Origin: Pedobacter jejuensis
GTDB lineage: Bacteria; Bacteroidota; Bacteroidia; Sphingobacteriales; Sphingobacteriaceae
Direction: 5' to 3'
NCBI RefSeq assembly: GCF_003725795.1
Contig: NZ_RBEE01000006.1
Coordinates: forward strand, 25,051-89,050
Length of the DNA: 64,000 bases
The number at the start of each line of letters is the position of its first letter. The first letter of the stretch is position 1. The notes under the pieces were generated by a model that saw only the letters and a list, made by a program, of their open reading frames with translations, did no database searches and was not told the origin of the DNA. The translations under genes and the position numbers were made by a program. Below are positions 9,356 to 18,774 of the stretch, piece after piece.

Positions 9356-12169
9356 TTATGGATTAAAATTTAAATGCGATGCTAAATATTTTCCGGTGTA
9401 GGAATTTTTTGCTTTTACCAAATCTTCTGGCACACCTTCAAAAACCAATTTACCACCACCATCTCCGCCTTCTGGGCCAATATCAATCACCCAATCGGCA
9501 CATTTTATCATATCCATATTATGCTCGATAACTAAAATGGTATTGCCCTGTTCGATTAATGTATTCAGTGCTTTTAATAGTTTTTTAATATCGTGAAAGT
9601 GTAAACCGGTAGTAGGTTCATCAAATATGAATAAGGTTTTATTTGCATTGTTACCCTTAATTAAAAACGATGCAAGTTTAATTCTTTGCGCTTCTCCGCC
9701 TGATAACGTATTCGATGATTGACCCAAATGGACATAACCTAAGCCAACATCTACCAACGGGTTTAATTTATTAAGGATTTTTTGCTCATCCTTGAAAAAA
9801 TCGACAGCCTCGTCAATCGTCATTTCCAAAATTTCGGATACGTTTTTTTCTTTGTAGGTAATATCCAAAACCTGCTGTTTAAATCGTTTACCGCTACAGG
9901 CTTCGCAAGGCAGATAAATATCGGCCATAAACTGCATCTCTATTTTAACTTCACCTTCACCCTGACAAACATCACAGCGGCCACCTTCTACGTTAAAAGA
10001 AAAGGCTGCAGGTTTTAAGCCAGCAGCTTTGGCAGCTGCCAAGCCCGAGAATAAGGCACGGATATCATCCCATGCTTTTACATAAGTTACCGGATTAGAG
10101 CGGCTTGAACGACCTATGGGATTCTGATCGACCATTTCAACCTGGCTGATTAAATCTGTATTGCCAAAAATTCCGTCGTAACTACCCGTTTGTTCTCCAG
10201 CATAATTTCCGATTGCTTTCTGCAAAGCCGGATATAGAATCTTCTTCACTAAACTGGTTTTTCCTGAGCCTGAAACACCACTTACAGCTGTAAAAACACC
10301 GAGAGGAAATTTTACATCGATATTTTGAAGGTTGTTTTCTCTTGCACCCTTAATTAAAATATGGTCTTTCCACTTGCGCCTTTTTTCAGGAATGGCAATT
10401 TTCTCCAATCCCGCCAAATACCTACCGGTTAAGCTTTTTGTATCTTTTAAAATCTCTTCGTAATCACCACTAAACACTAAGTTTCCACCGTGGGTTCCAG
10501 CTTCTGGTCCGATATCAATAATATAATCGGCAGCTCGCATCATTTCCTCTTCATGCTCTACAACGATTACCGTATTACCAACGTTACGAAGGGAAATTAA
10601 AACTTCAATCAGTTTATTGGTATCTCGTGGATGTAAACCTATACTTGGTTCATCTAAAACATAAATAGATCCAACCAAACTACTCCCTAACGATGTGGCT
10701 AGGTTAATTCTTTGCGATTCTCCACCAGATAATGTATTTGATAAACGATTTAAAGTAAGATACCCCAAACCAACATTATTTAAATAAAGGAAGCGATTAT
10801 CAATTTCTGCCAATAAACGTTTTGCAATCTTCGCATCATTTGCATTAAGTTTCAACTCATTAAAAAATACCAAGGCTTTCGATAATGGCATTAATACCAC
10901 ATCAATGATAGATTTTTCGGCAATTTTTACATAAGATGCATCTTTACGTAACCGAGAGCCTTTACAATCCGGACATATGGTTTTTCCGCGATAGCGAGAT
11001 AGCATTACGCGGTATTGAATTTTATACGTTTGCTCTTCTAACTCTTTAAAAAAAGCATTTAAACCTGCGAAGTGCTTGTTACCGCTCCACAATAATTGTT
11101 GTTCTTTTTCTGTTAATCCGCTGTATGAGCGATGTATCGGGAAATCAAATTTTGGTGCCGCTTTAATAAAATTTTGCAACCAAACATTCATTTTTTCTCC
11201 CCGCCATGGCGCAATTGCATTATCGTAAACACTTTTGTTTTTATCCGGAATAACCAAATCTTCATCAATACCAATTACATTTCCGTAGCCTTCGCAGCGC
11301 TTGCATGCACCATAAGGATTGTTAAATGAGAAAAAATTTGGGGTGGGTTCTTCAAACCGCATTCCATCAAGTTCAAACCTATCTGTAAAATGCTTGGTTT
11401 TACCTTCCGCCTCCACATAACTATCGCCCTTTCCTTCAAAAAATGCGGTTTGCACTGAATCTGCCAATCGGCTAAGGGTTTCTTCTTCGTTATCGGTTAC
11501 AATCCTATCGATTAATATCTGAACGGTTTTATCGTCTGTTAATTCTGCATCCTTGAAATCAGCATCATCCAAAACAGATTCTATTTTTTCAATTTTATTA
11601 TCAATAAGAACCCTTAAAAATCCCTTTTGCAATAAAATGGCCAGTTCTTCTTTAATTGTGCGGTTGTTGTGTGGATATAAAGGACAAAAAATGGTAACCG
11701 TTGTATCTAAAGGTAAAGCACTAACATAATCTACCACAGTACTCACCGAATCCTTTTTTACTTCTTTCCCCGAAATTGGGGAAATTGTTTTCCCAATACG
11801 GGAAAAAAGTAATTTCAAATAATCATAAATCTCTGTTGATGTACCCACCGTAGAGCGGGGATTGGATGTAATTACCTTCTGCTCGATGGCAATTGCAGGA
11901 GCGATACCTTTAATGTAATCTACATCAGGCTTATTCATTCGCCCCATAAACTGGCGGGCATACGATGATAAACTTTCTACGTAACGACGCTGACCTTCAG
12001 CATACAAAGTATCGAAAGCTAGTGATGATTTGCCCGAACCCGACATACCGGTAATTACCACCAATTTATTTTTGGGAATAGCTACATCTATGTTCTTTAA
12101 ATTATGTACGCGGGCTCCTTTTATAATTATATTTTTATGCGGATCTTTTTCGGCTTCTTTTTTGCTCAT
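9356..12169 (-). CDS. uvrA: Excinuclease ABC subunit UvrA
   Basis: UvrA recognises DNA lesions in nucleotide excision repair and loads UvrB. Both ABC ATPase modules are complete: Walker [10 protein letters not shown] with [19 protein letters not shown] near residue 45, signature [12 protein letters not shown], then a second Walker [10 protein letters not shown] near 635 and signature [12 protein letters not shown]. Zinc-binding pairs appear as [16 protein letters not shown] and [26 protein letters not shown]. The length of 937 residues is normal. Repair specificity is inferred from family identity only. Upstream lies a 260-base AT-rich divergent region shared with the sigma factor gene. Confidence 0.97.
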   Translation of the reverse strand: MSKKEAEKDPHKNIIIKGARVHNLKNIDVAIPKNKLVVITGMSGSGKSSLAFDTLYAEGQRRYVESLSSYARQFMGRMNKPDVDYIKGIAPAIAIEQKVITSNPRSTVGTSTEIYDYLKLLFSRIGKTISPISGKEVKKDSVSTVVDYVSALPLDTTVTIFCPLYPHNNRTIKEELAILLQKGFLRVLIDNKIEKIESVLDDADFKDAELTDDKTVQILIDRIVTDNEEETLSRLADSVQTAFFEGKGDSYVEAEGKTKHFTDRFELDGMRFEEPTPNFFSFNNPYGACKRCEGYGNVIGIDEDLVIPDKNKSVYDNAIAPWRGEKMNVWLQNFIKAAPKFDFPIHRSYSGLTEKEQQLLWSGNKHFAGLNAFFKELEEQTYKIQYRVMLSRYRGKTICPDCKGSRLRKDASYVKIAEKSIIDVVLMPLSKALVFFNELKLNANDAKIAKRLLAEIDNRFLYLNNVGLGYLTLNRLSNTLSGGESQRINLATSLGSSLVGSIYVLDEPSIGLHPRDTNKLIEVLISLRNVGNTVIVVEHEEEMMRAADYIIDIGPEAGTHGGNLVFSGDYEEILKDTKSLTGRYLAGLEKIAIPEKRRKWKDHILIKGARENNLQNIDVKFPLGVFTAVSGVSGSGKTSLVKKILYPALQKAIGNYAGEQTGSYDGIFGNTDLISQVEMVDQNPIGRSSRSNPVTYVKAWDDIRALFSGLAAAKAAGLKPAAFSFNVEGGRCDVCQGEGEVKIEMQFMADIYLPCEACSGKRFKQQVLDITYKEKNVSEILEMTIDEAVDFFKDEQKILNKLNPLVDVGLGYVHLGQSSNTLSGGEAQRIKLASFLIKGNNANKTLFIFDEPTTGLHFHDIKKLLKALNTLIEQGNTILVIEHNMDMIKCADWVIDIGPEGGDGGGKLVFEGVPEDLVKAKNSYTGKYLASHLNFNP

Positions 12170-12429
12170 GTATGGTAACAGATATGAATTACAACCCTAA
12201 CAGATACTATCGGGTTTTAAATAATATACAAAAATAGGGTACTGAGATGGTTAATTTATTTTTTAACATTTTATTTTTTGTTTTTTGATAAAAAAAACAC
12301 TTTCTTTGAACATTAACGACCTCAAAACCAAACTAACACATTCAAAAAACATAGGAGAGCAGCTATAGAAATTAAACTTCTACAAATTAATTTTTAGCAA
12401 ATAGTACGGGATTTAGTGTAGGTAAACCT
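12170..12429. other. Divergent intergenic region uvrA / ECF sigma gene
   Basis: This 260-base AT-rich gap separates the divergent uvrA and sigma-factor genes and must hold both promoters. I see long A and T runs but no exact TTG/TAnnTTTG pair, no small gene and no strong hairpin. Confidence 0.4.
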
Positions 12430-13014
12430 ATGAATTTACAATCATACAATGACCAGGACCTGGTAAAGTTATACGTTACCGGGAACGAGAATGGATTGCA
12501 GGAACTTTTACGAAGACATAAAAGCAAAATTTATACTTCTATCTACTTGTTGGTTAAAGACCAATACTTAGCAGAAGATATTTTTCAAGATACTTTTATA
12601 AAAGTAATAAACACACTGCGCTCTGGAAGATATAACGAGGAAGGAAAGTTCTTACCTTGGGTAATGCGTATTGCGCATAATTTAGTTATCGATTATTTCA
12701 GAAAGGAAAAAAGGACTCCAATTATTATGAGTTCTGATGGAATGGATGTGTTTAATATGCTACACTTTTATGATGAAAGTGCGGAAGAAAAAATGCTTCG
12801 CGACCAAACCCATAAAGATTTAAAAGCAATGATTCACCTTTTGCCAGATGAGCAAAAAGAAGTGCTTTTAATGCGTCATTATGCCGATTTGAGTTTCAAA
12901 GAAATAGCAGATTTAACTGATGTAAGCATCAATACAGCTTTAGGCAGAATGCGTTATGCATTAAGCAATTTACGTAAGATGCTTAAAACAAAAGAGATGA
13001 CCTACAAAGGGTAA
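12430..13014 (+). CDS. RNA polymerase sigma factor, ECF/sigma-70 family
   Basis: The 194-residue protein has a sigma region 2 (about 10-95) with AEDIFQDTFIKVINTL and the -10 recognition segment LPWVMRIAHNLVIDYFRKEKR. Region 4 (about 130-185) has LPDEQKEVLLMRHYADLSFKEIADLTDVSINTALGRMRYALSNLRK, described here by its helix-turn-helix. An acidic linker (DESAEEKML) joins them. No anti-sigma gene follows; instead a small conserved-looking ORF lies 87 bases downstream. It resembles the general ECF-like factors that are conserved as single genes in Bacteroidota. Its target promoters cannot be read from the window. Confidence 0.93.
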   Translation: MNLQSYNDQDLVKLYVTGNENGLQELLRRHKSKIYTSIYLLVKDQYLAEDIFQDTFIKVINTLRSGRYNEEGKFLPWVMRIAHNLVIDYFRKEKRTPIIMSSDGMDVFNMLHFYDESAEEKMLRDQTHKDLKAMIHLLPDEQKEVLLMRHYADLSFKEIADLTDVSINTALGRMRYALSNLRKMLKTKEMTYKG

Positions 13015-13101
13015 CGTTTATTTTACATTAAAAAATTTAGGCTTTAAAATAAAGCATACTAACTATCGTTAAGTTTATAAAACAATAACATTTAGTTGCT
13101 T

Positions 13102-13296
13102 ATGACAAAAACCTCTACATCAAAAACAAATGTAAATTTACCTACCCAAAACATGTTTCAGTCAACAATTGATAATGAATCTGATGCGGAAATCGACTTA
13201 TTTTACGAACAAATCAAAAGTAAGTTAGATGGATTAATTAAAAATCCTTCCGATGAATCTATAGGCAGAATCTTAGCCTACAGCAAAACGAAGTAA
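13102..13296 (+). CDS. Small hypothetical protein downstream of sigma factor
   Basis: The 64-residue product is hydrophilic, rich in Ser, Thr, Asn and Asp, and has no membrane segment or signal. The C-terminal half (DLFYEQIKSKLDGLIKNPSDESIGRILAYSKTK) is likely helical. An ATG at 13102 is preferred over the TTG at 13096. The gene follows the sigma factor by 87 bases and ends 14 bases before a strong terminator, which supports it being real and co-transcribed. I do not recognise a family; a role with the sigma factor is only a guess from position. Confidence 0.6.
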   Translation: MTKTSTSKTNVNLPTQNMFQSTIDNESDAEIDLFYEQIKSKLDGLIKNPSDESIGRILAYSKTK

Positions 13297-13308
13297 TTTA
13301 CACGAGCT

Positions 13309-13343
13309 AAAAAGCTGCCTCACAAAGTGAAGCAGCTTTTTTT
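13309..13343 (+). terminator. Rho-independent terminator after sigma factor unit
   Basis: AAAGCTGC (13311-13318) pairs with GCAGCTTT (13332-13339), with an inner CTCAC/GTGA extension and a T run at 13337-13343. It ends the sigma-factor/small-gene transcript on the plus strand and insulates the MFS gene. Confidence 0.85.
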
Positions 13344-13390
13344 ATGCCTTTCATTTACACTTTTATTACAAATTCTTCTTTCAAAAGCTA

Positions 13391-13421
13391 TACCTTTGCT
13401 TAGTGTAATTTTAACACTAAG
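13391..13421 (+). promoter_or_regulatory. MFS gene promoter box with adjoining palindromic operator
   Basis: TACCTTTG (13391-13398) matches the TAnnTTTG -7 box. Starting at the very next base, CTTAGTGT (13399-13406) and ACACTAAG (13414-13421) form a perfect 8-bp inverted repeat with a seven-base gap. The repeat ends seven bases before the ATG at 13429. Its placement over the transcription start suggests a repressor operator, or a hairpin at the 5' end of the mRNA. Confidence 0.45.
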
Positions 13422-13428
13422 CATCGCT

Positions 13429-14613
13429 ATGAACAAGAACTTACTTCCACTCACTTTAGGCGGTTTAGGCATTGGCATAACAGAATTTGTTATGATGGGC
13501 CTACTACCGGATATTGCAAAAGACTTAAATGTAACCATTCCACAGGCTGGGCATTTAATTTCTGCGTATGCATTAGGTGTTGTAATTGGTGCACCATTGC
13601 TAATCATGATTGCAGGAAAATATCCACCCAAAAAGATATTAATTGCTTTAATGGTTATGTTCACAGTGTTTAATGCCTTCTCTGCCTTTGCTCCTACTTT
13701 TAATACACTATTTGTTGCTCGCTTTCTATCAGGATTGCCACATGGTGCCTTTTTTGGTGTAGGCTCTGTAGTTGCTAGTCGCATAGCTGAAAAAGGAAAA
13801 ACGGCCCAGGCAGTATCTTTAATGTTTATGGGTTTAACCATTGCTAACATTGTGGGTGTGCCTTTGGGTACATTTATTGGTCATAATTTTTCTTGGCGAA
13901 TTTCTTTTGCAGTTGTTGTTTTTGTTGGTCTTGTTACTTTATTAAGTCTGAAACTTTGGTTACCTGCATTGGCAGCAACAAAAAACAGAGATTTAAAAGC
14001 AGAACTAAGTTTTTTCAAAAAACGAGAAGCTTGGATAATTATCTTTATGATATCGATTGGTACAGGTGGGTTATTTACCTGGTATAGTTACATCGCACCT
14101 TTAATGACAGACGTAGCCGGATTTTCGCCAAATGCAGTAACCTATATTTTAATGCTTGCAGGTTTAGGTATGATGGTTGGAAATTATATTGGCGGAATAC
14201 TTGCAGATAAATTTTCACCAGCCAAAGCATCAGCTGCGCTATTAATCACCATGGCCGTAACACTTACAATTGTTCATTTTATATCTGCAAGTCAGCCATT
14301 GGCGTTAATAATGACATTTATTACTGGCGCTGTTGCCTTTGCCTTGGCTGCCCCAATTCAAATGTTAATGATACAAAGCGCAAAAGGTTCTGAAATGTTG
14401 GCCGCATCTGCTAGTCAGGCAAGTTTTAATATTGGCAATGCCTTAGGTGCATTTTTTGGCGGTTTGCCGCTTGTTTATGGTTTTGACTATACTTCACCTG
14501 CTTATGTTGGTGCCGCAATGGCATTAATTGGTTCATTCTTTGCGTTTTGGTTAATTAAAAGCACTCAAACTACAACTGATGAGGTTAAAATGCCGGTAAC
14601 TTCATTTCATTAA
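13429..14613 (+). CDS. MFS transporter, AraJ/YdhP-like exporter family
   Basis: The 394-residue protein has 12 hydrophobic segments and the major facilitator motif A region in MIAGKYPPKKILI between segments 2 and 3. The N-terminus LGGLGIGITEFVMMGLLPDIA and the segment ARFLSGLPHGAFFGVGSVVASRI closely resemble the AraJ/YdhP group of drug or sugar effluxers. The frame is open upstream from 13327, but that part overlaps a terminator and promoter, so ATG 13429 is the start. The substrate is unknown. A palindrome at the promoter suggests regulated expression. Confidence 0.88.
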   Translation: MNKNLLPLTLGGLGIGITEFVMMGLLPDIAKDLNVTIPQAGHLISAYALGVVIGAPLLIMIAGKYPPKKILIALMVMFTVFNAFSAFAPTFNTLFVARFLSGLPHGAFFGVGSVVASRIAEKGKTAQAVSLMFMGLTIANIVGVPLGTFIGHNFSWRISFAVVVFVGLVTLLSLKLWLPALAATKNRDLKAELSFFKKREAWIIIFMISIGTGGLFTWYSYIAPLMTDVAGFSPNAVTYILMLAGLGMMVGNYIGGILADKFSPAKASAALLITMAVTLTIVHFISASQPLALIMTFITGAVAFALAAPIQMLMIQSAKGSEMLAASASQASFNIGNALGAFFGGLPLVYGFDYTSPAYVGAAMALIGSFFAFWLIKSTQTTTDEVKMPVTSFH

Positions 14614-14661
14614 TTTTTTGAAAACGAAAGTTATAACTAGTTAATGAAACCATTTAATATT

Positions 14662-15783
14662 TAGCCCCGGGTGAAGCGGACACGTAGCAATAGCCATTTC
14701 GGCTGCGTAGCGATTAAAGCGTAAAATGGGAACAAATTTAGTTGCTTACACAAGCCTTGCGCTGCTAAAAAAAATAACCGCCTGGAACTTTAAATCAATT
14801 TGAAATTATTTTGGAAATGAAAGGGCAGTAATTGTGGCGGTCTTCAGTCCTGCTGTTCGCTGTAGCCTCGCAAAAAAGCTCGGGCTGCCGCTACCATCAG
14901 GTTTAAAAACAAAAGATTCTGCACCATGCAAACCGTTAAAACGAAACACTACACTTGCAAATTAGCCCCGGTTGAAGCGAACACGTAGCAACAGCCATTT
15001 CGGCTGTTAGCGGAGTAAAGCGAAAAACGGGAACAAATTTAGTTTCTTGCACAAGCCTTGCGCTGCGAAAAAAAGTAACCGCCTGGAATTTTAAATCAAT
15101 TTGAAATTATTTTGGAAATGAAAGGGCAGTACTTATGGAGGTCTGCAGCTCTGCTGTTCGCTATAGCCTCGCAAAAAAGCTCGGGCTGTCGCTATCATCA
15201 GGTTTAAAAACAAAAGATTGTGCACCATGCAAACCGTTAAGATGGAATACCACATTTGCAAATTAGCCCTGGTTGAAGCGAGCACGTAGCAACAGCCATT
15301 TCGGCTGTTAGCGGAGTAAAGCGCAAAACGGGAACAAATTTAGTTTCTTGTACAAGCCTTGCGCTGCTAAAAAAAATAACCGCCTGAAATATTTTAAACC
15401 AGTTTGATAATTATTTTGGAAATGAAAGGGCAGTTCTTATGGAGGTATTCAGTCCTGCTGTTCGCTGTAGCCTCGCAAAAAAGCTCGGGCTGCCGCTACC
15501 ATCAGGTTTACAAACAAAGATTGTGCACCATGCAAACCGTTAAAATGGAACGCCGCATTTGCAAAATAACCCCGATTGAAGCGAACACGTAGCAACAGCC
15601 ATTTCGGCTGTTAGCGCAGTAAAGCGTAAAACGGGAACAAATTTAGTTGCTTGTACAAGCCTTGCGCTACTAAAAATTATAACTGCCTGGAATATCTTAA
15701 TTCAGTTTGAAATTATTTTGGAAATGAAAGGGCAGTACTTATGGAGGTCTTCAGGGTTGCCGCTACCGTCAGGTTTGAAATTA
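14662..15783. repeat. Array of about 3.7 tandem 301-bp repeats
   Basis: Four successive units start near 14662, 14963, 15264 and 15567, each opening with TAGCCCCGG or a close variant; the last is cut short near 15783. Each unit contains a hairpin (AACAGCC, ATTTC, GGCTGTT in units 2-4; a variant in unit 1), a conserved CAAGCCTTGCGCTGC, GAAATTATTTTGGAAATGAAAGGGCAGT and GCTCGGGCTG(C/T)CGCTA. Copies differ by scattered substitutions but keep the period within a few bases. No frame is open across the units; the longest ORF, 62 codons at 15404-15592, is in one copy only. There is no gene between 14614 and 15870. Confidence 0.9.
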
Positions 15784-15859
15784 ATGATAAATATCGTTGA
15801 TTAACATTTACAATCTTTATAGTGGCGAAGATTTTTAGAAACATTATAATTCTGCTTAT

Positions 15860-15867
15860 TATATTTG
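15860..15867 (+). promoter_or_regulatory. -7 box directly before nth
   Basis: TATATTTG is an exact TAnnTTTG match that ends three bases before the nth ATG at 15871, implying a leaderless or nearly leaderless mRNA. No -33 TTG is visible at 19-21 bases. Confidence 0.4.
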
Positions 15868-15870
15868 CCG

Positions 15871-16536
15871 ATGCTAAAAAAAGAACGTTATAAACTTTTT
15901 GTAGAACATTTCTCGGCGAAGCAGCCTGATGCAGAAACAGAGTTACATTACAATAATCCTTTTCAACTTTTAGTGGCAGTAATTCTTTCAGCCCAATGTA
16001 CCGATAAGCGAATTAACATGGTTACGCCTGCCTTGTTTCAACGTTTCCCAAATGCTAAAGCACTCGCCGAGGTTACTCCAGATATCGTTTTTGATTATAT
16101 AAAAAGTATTAGTTACCCTAACAACAAAGCCAAACATTTGGTTGGAATGGCAAACATTCTGGTAAATCAATTTAATGAGGTTGTACCATCCGATGTTGAT
16201 GAGTTGCAGAAAATGCCTGGTGTCGGGCGTAAAACAGCGAATGTAATTGCATCTGTTATTTATAATGCTCCAGCAATGGCAGTTGATACGCATGTGTTTA
16301 GGGTGGCCAATCGACTTGGATTAACCAATGGAAAAACTCCTTTAGCTGTAGAAAAAGATTTGGTAAAAAACCTACCTAAACATGATATCCACATTGCGCA
16401 CCATTGGCTTATTTTACATGGCAGATATGTTTGCGTTGCCAGAAATCCTAAATGTGCTGTATGCGAAATTACTTATATGTGTCGATACTTTGAAAGGCTA
16501 ATGGCACAAAACGAACGGGATAAATTGAAGGGTTGA
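15871..16536 (+). CDS. nth: Endonuclease III
   Basis: Nth is a base-excision-repair glycosylase/AP lyase that removes oxidised pyrimidines. The helix-hairpin-helix LQKMPGVGRKTANVI carries the catalytic lysine, and VDTHVFRVANRLG carries the catalytic aspartate. The C-terminal iron-sulfur motif is complete: C-x6-C-x2-C-x5-C in CVARNPKCAVCEITYMC. The length of 221 residues is normal. ATG 15871 is used rather than the TTG at 15865, which lies inside the promoter box. A low-complexity purine-rich tract begins right after the stop. Confidence 0.96.
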   Translation: MLKKERYKLFVEHFSAKQPDAETELHYNNPFQLLVAVILSAQCTDKRINMVTPALFQRFPNAKALAEVTPDIVFDYIKSISYPNNKAKHLVGMANILVNQFNEVVPSDVDELQKMPGVGRKTANVIASVIYNAPAMAVDTHVFRVANRLGLTNGKTPLAVEKDLVKNLPKHDIHIAHHWLILHGRYVCVARNPKCAVCEITYMCRYFERLMAQNERDKLKG

Positions 16537-16690
16537 GGATTGAGGGTAAGATTGAGGCTGAAGTTAAGGTTGAGACTGAGATTGAAGGTTTGAGTTTGAG
16601 CTAATGTAACACAACCCTCGATAACTGATAAACACAACCTGTAATTCGTAAACGCAACTTGCAACTCATAATCCATAACTCGTAACTCGC
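16530..16690. repeat. Degenerate short tandem repeats between nth and recA
   Basis: From about 16530 to 16600 the plus strand repeats a 12-13 base unit of the form GATTGAGG(G/C)T or GGTTGAGACT with drift. From about 16635 to 16690 a second imperfect series (AACTCGTAA, AACTTGCAACTC, AACTCGTAACTC) appears. Neither is coding in a conserved frame. They fill most of the 246-base gap upstream of recA. Confidence 0.5.
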
Positions 16691-16782
16691 AAAAAATAAG
16701 TAAAAAAAATGAACATACTATTGATATTAGCTAAAAAACAATTAACTTAGCTAAATATTTTAGCAACATAAATTATTAACAC

Positions 16783-17853
16783 ATGAGCACTTTAGCCGAT
16801 AATCAATTATATTTACGCAATCAAAAAATGAAAAAAGATATGAGCACTGCGAATCCTGACAAACTAAAAGCCCTACAATTAACTTTAGATAAATTAGAGA
16901 AATCTTACGGCAAAGGAACGATAATGAAACTTGGCGATACAGCCATTGAACCTATAGATTTTATTTCTACAGGCTCAATTAGTTTAGATATCGCTTTAGG
17001 TATTGGTGGCGTTCCAAAAGGTAGAGTAATAGAAATTTACGGACCAGAATCATCTGGTAAAACTACTTTAGCTACCCATATAATTGCAGAAGCACAGAAA
17101 AAAGGTGGCATTGCAGCATTTATTGATGCAGAGCATGCTTTTGACCAATTTTACGCAAAAAAATTAGGTGTTGATACAGACAATTTATTAATCTCTCAAC
17201 CAGATAATGGAGAGCAGGCATTAGAAATTGCAGATAATTTAATTCGCTCTGGCGCTATTGATGTTATCGTTATCGACTCGGTTGCTGCATTGGTACCAAA
17301 AAGTGAAATCGAAGGCGAAATGGGTGATAGTAAAATGGGTTTACATGCCCGTTTGATGAGCCAGGCCTTACGTAAATTAACAGGAACAATTTCTAAAACC
17401 GGATGTTGCTGTATTTTTATTAACCAGTTGCGTGATAAAATCGGCGTAATGTTTGGTAACCCTGAAACGACTACAGGTGGTAATGCATTAAAATTTTATG
17501 CTTCAGTTCGTTTAGATATTCGTCGTATTTCTCAAATTAAAGATTCTGACGAAGTTTCTGGTAACCGTGTAAAAGTTAAAATCGTTAAAAACAAAGTCGC
17601 TCCACCTTTCCGAATCGCAGAATTTGATGTGATGTTTGGTGAAGGTATTTCTAAAAACGGAGAGATTGTAGATTTAGGTGTGGATTTTGGAATTATTAAA
17701 AAAGCAGGTTCATGGTATTCTTACGGAGACACAAAATTGGGTCAAGGTAGAGATGCTGTAAAACAACTTTTAAACGATAATCCAGAATTAGCAGAAGAAT
17801 TAGAACTTAAAATTAAAACCGAAGTAACTGCTGATAAATTAGAAGAGAAGTAG
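16783..17853 (+). CDS. recA: Recombinase RecA
   Basis: RecA forms filaments on single-stranded DNA, drives homologous strand exchange and activates the SOS response. Walker [10 protein letters not shown], the Walker B-like [19 protein letters not shown] and loop L2 [22 protein letters not shown] are intact. The frame gives 356 residues. A second in-frame ATG at 16840 would give 337 residues starting [13 protein letters not shown], the N-terminus I expect for related RecA proteins, so the true start may be 16840. No LexA-type box is obvious upstream. Confidence 0.97.
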   Translation: MSTLADNQLYLRNQKMKKDMSTANPDKLKALQLTLDKLEKSYGKGTIMKLGDTAIEPIDFISTGSISLDIALGIGGVPKGRVIEIYGPESSGKTTLATHIIAEAQKKGGIAAFIDAEHAFDQFYAKKLGVDTDNLLISQPDNGEQALEIADNLIRSGAIDVIVIDSVAALVPKSEIEGEMGDSKMGLHARLMSQALRKLTGTISKTGCCCIFINQLRDKIGVMFGNPETTTGGNALKFYASVRLDIRRISQIKDSDEVSGNRVKVKIVKNKVAPPFRIAEFDVMFGEGISKNGEIVDLGVDFGIIKKAGSWYSYGDTKLGQGRDAVKQLLNDNPELAEELELKIKTEVTADKLEEK

Positions 17854-17903
17854 TACTAAATTTTTTCCGCACAAGTTCTTCAAAATTAAATATGTATCAT
17901 CTG

Positions 17904-18058
17904 TGGTTATTACAAAACCATAAATGATACATTATATGCTTCTAGCCATTAGCCTTTCTGTATAAGAATTTTATATTCTTAAGCTAATCAACTACTAAAA
18001 AGATGTGTTCGAATAGACTACATATTAAATCGGAAGAAATTATTTGTCAATCGATTTC
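17904..18058. repeat. Direct repeat copy 1 (about 155 bp)
   Basis: This stretch, from TGGTTATTACAAAACCATAA to AAATCGGAAGAAATTATTTG, recurs at 18272-18426 with roughly ten to fifteen differences. It is non-coding. Together with the intervening inverted repeat it makes up most of the 614-base gap between recA and the small membrane protein. Confidence 0.8.
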
Positions 18059-18060
18059 CC

Positions 18061-18271
18061 ACTCTGGTTTAAGTGTTCGCTTTTCAGCGGTCACTTAAAT
18101 CTAAAATGAAAACGAAGATTTTGTCTGGTAATATAGCTCTTACACAACAAATAAAAAACTGAACGATAGCAACAATTCATTTAACGGAAAATGCAGTAGT
18201 ACATTTCGGTCTGGAGACCTTGGTTTTTAAAAGGGATTTAAGTGATCCTTTGGAACACTTAAACCAGAGAG
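18061..18271. repeat. Inverted-repeat-bounded segment between two direct repeats
   Basis: CTCTGGTTTAAGTGTTC (18063-18079) is the exact reverse complement of GAACACTTAAACCAGAG (18253-18269). Pairing continues inward with CGGTCACTTAAATCT against GGGATTTAAGTGATCC. The 205-base segment has no ORF. It resembles a miniature inverted-repeat element or a large hairpin, and it sits exactly between the two 155-bp direct repeats. Confidence 0.7.
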
Positions 18272-18426
18272 TGGTTATTACAAAACCATAAAGGATACAT
18301 TGTATGCTTTTAGCCATTAGCCTTTCTGTAAAAGAATTTTATGACATTAAGCCTAATCAACTACTAAAAAGAAGTGTTCGAATAGACTACATATTAAATC
18401 GGAAGAAAATATTTGTCAATTAATTT
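18272..18426. repeat. Direct repeat copy 2 (about 155 bp)
   Basis: Second copy of the 17904-18058 repeat, offset by about 368 bases, in the same orientation. The match begins immediately after the inverted-repeat arm ends and stops about 40 bases before the small membrane protein's stop codon. Confidence 0.8.
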
Positions 18427-18467
18427 CAATCTCCAAAACAATAATCGATTGAACTTTTTCACTCAAT

Positions 18468-18671
18468 TTAATTCGTGTCTTGAGTGAAAATTGCATTAAA
18501 ATCTTTGGTTACATACACAATTACCAAAACTGCGGCGATTAATAGTACACCTAAAACAATTACCCCCCAACTCCCTTTTAATTTATTTTTATCTTTCCTA
18601 ATTAGATAGTACAAAATTCCCATCAAAGGAATTGCACAAACTATCCAAAATAGTAATGATGCTCCTGTCAT
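18468..18671 (-). CDS. Small two-helix membrane protein
   Basis: The 67-residue product has two clear membrane segments (about 4-23 and 35-54) joined by a strongly basic loop, IRKDKNKLKGS. That topology resembles the short N-terminal membrane hairpin of cardiolipin-synthase-type proteins (PLDc_N), but the match is by shape alone. It lies about 100 bases downstream of tsaD on the same strand. I do not assign a function. Confidence 0.5.
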   Translation of the reverse strand: MTGASLLFWIVCAIPLMGILYYLIRKDKNKLKGSWGVIVLGVLLIAAVLVIVYVTKDFNAIFTQDTN

Positions 18672-18774
18672 ATAAATTATAAATTTTCACTAATTAAATA
18701 ATTAAACCTGCATTTTGAATGTTTTTCCGGAAACTAATAATGTCCAACCTTAAAAACATTTCAATCTTCCAAAA

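Noticed and set aside
15404..15592. 62-codon ORF inside the tandem repeats
   Set aside because: The frame is not open in the other repeat units, so it is a chance ORF.
14662..15783. Possible CRISPR array
   Set aside because: The repeats are about 301 bp and contiguous without spacers, and no cas genes are present.
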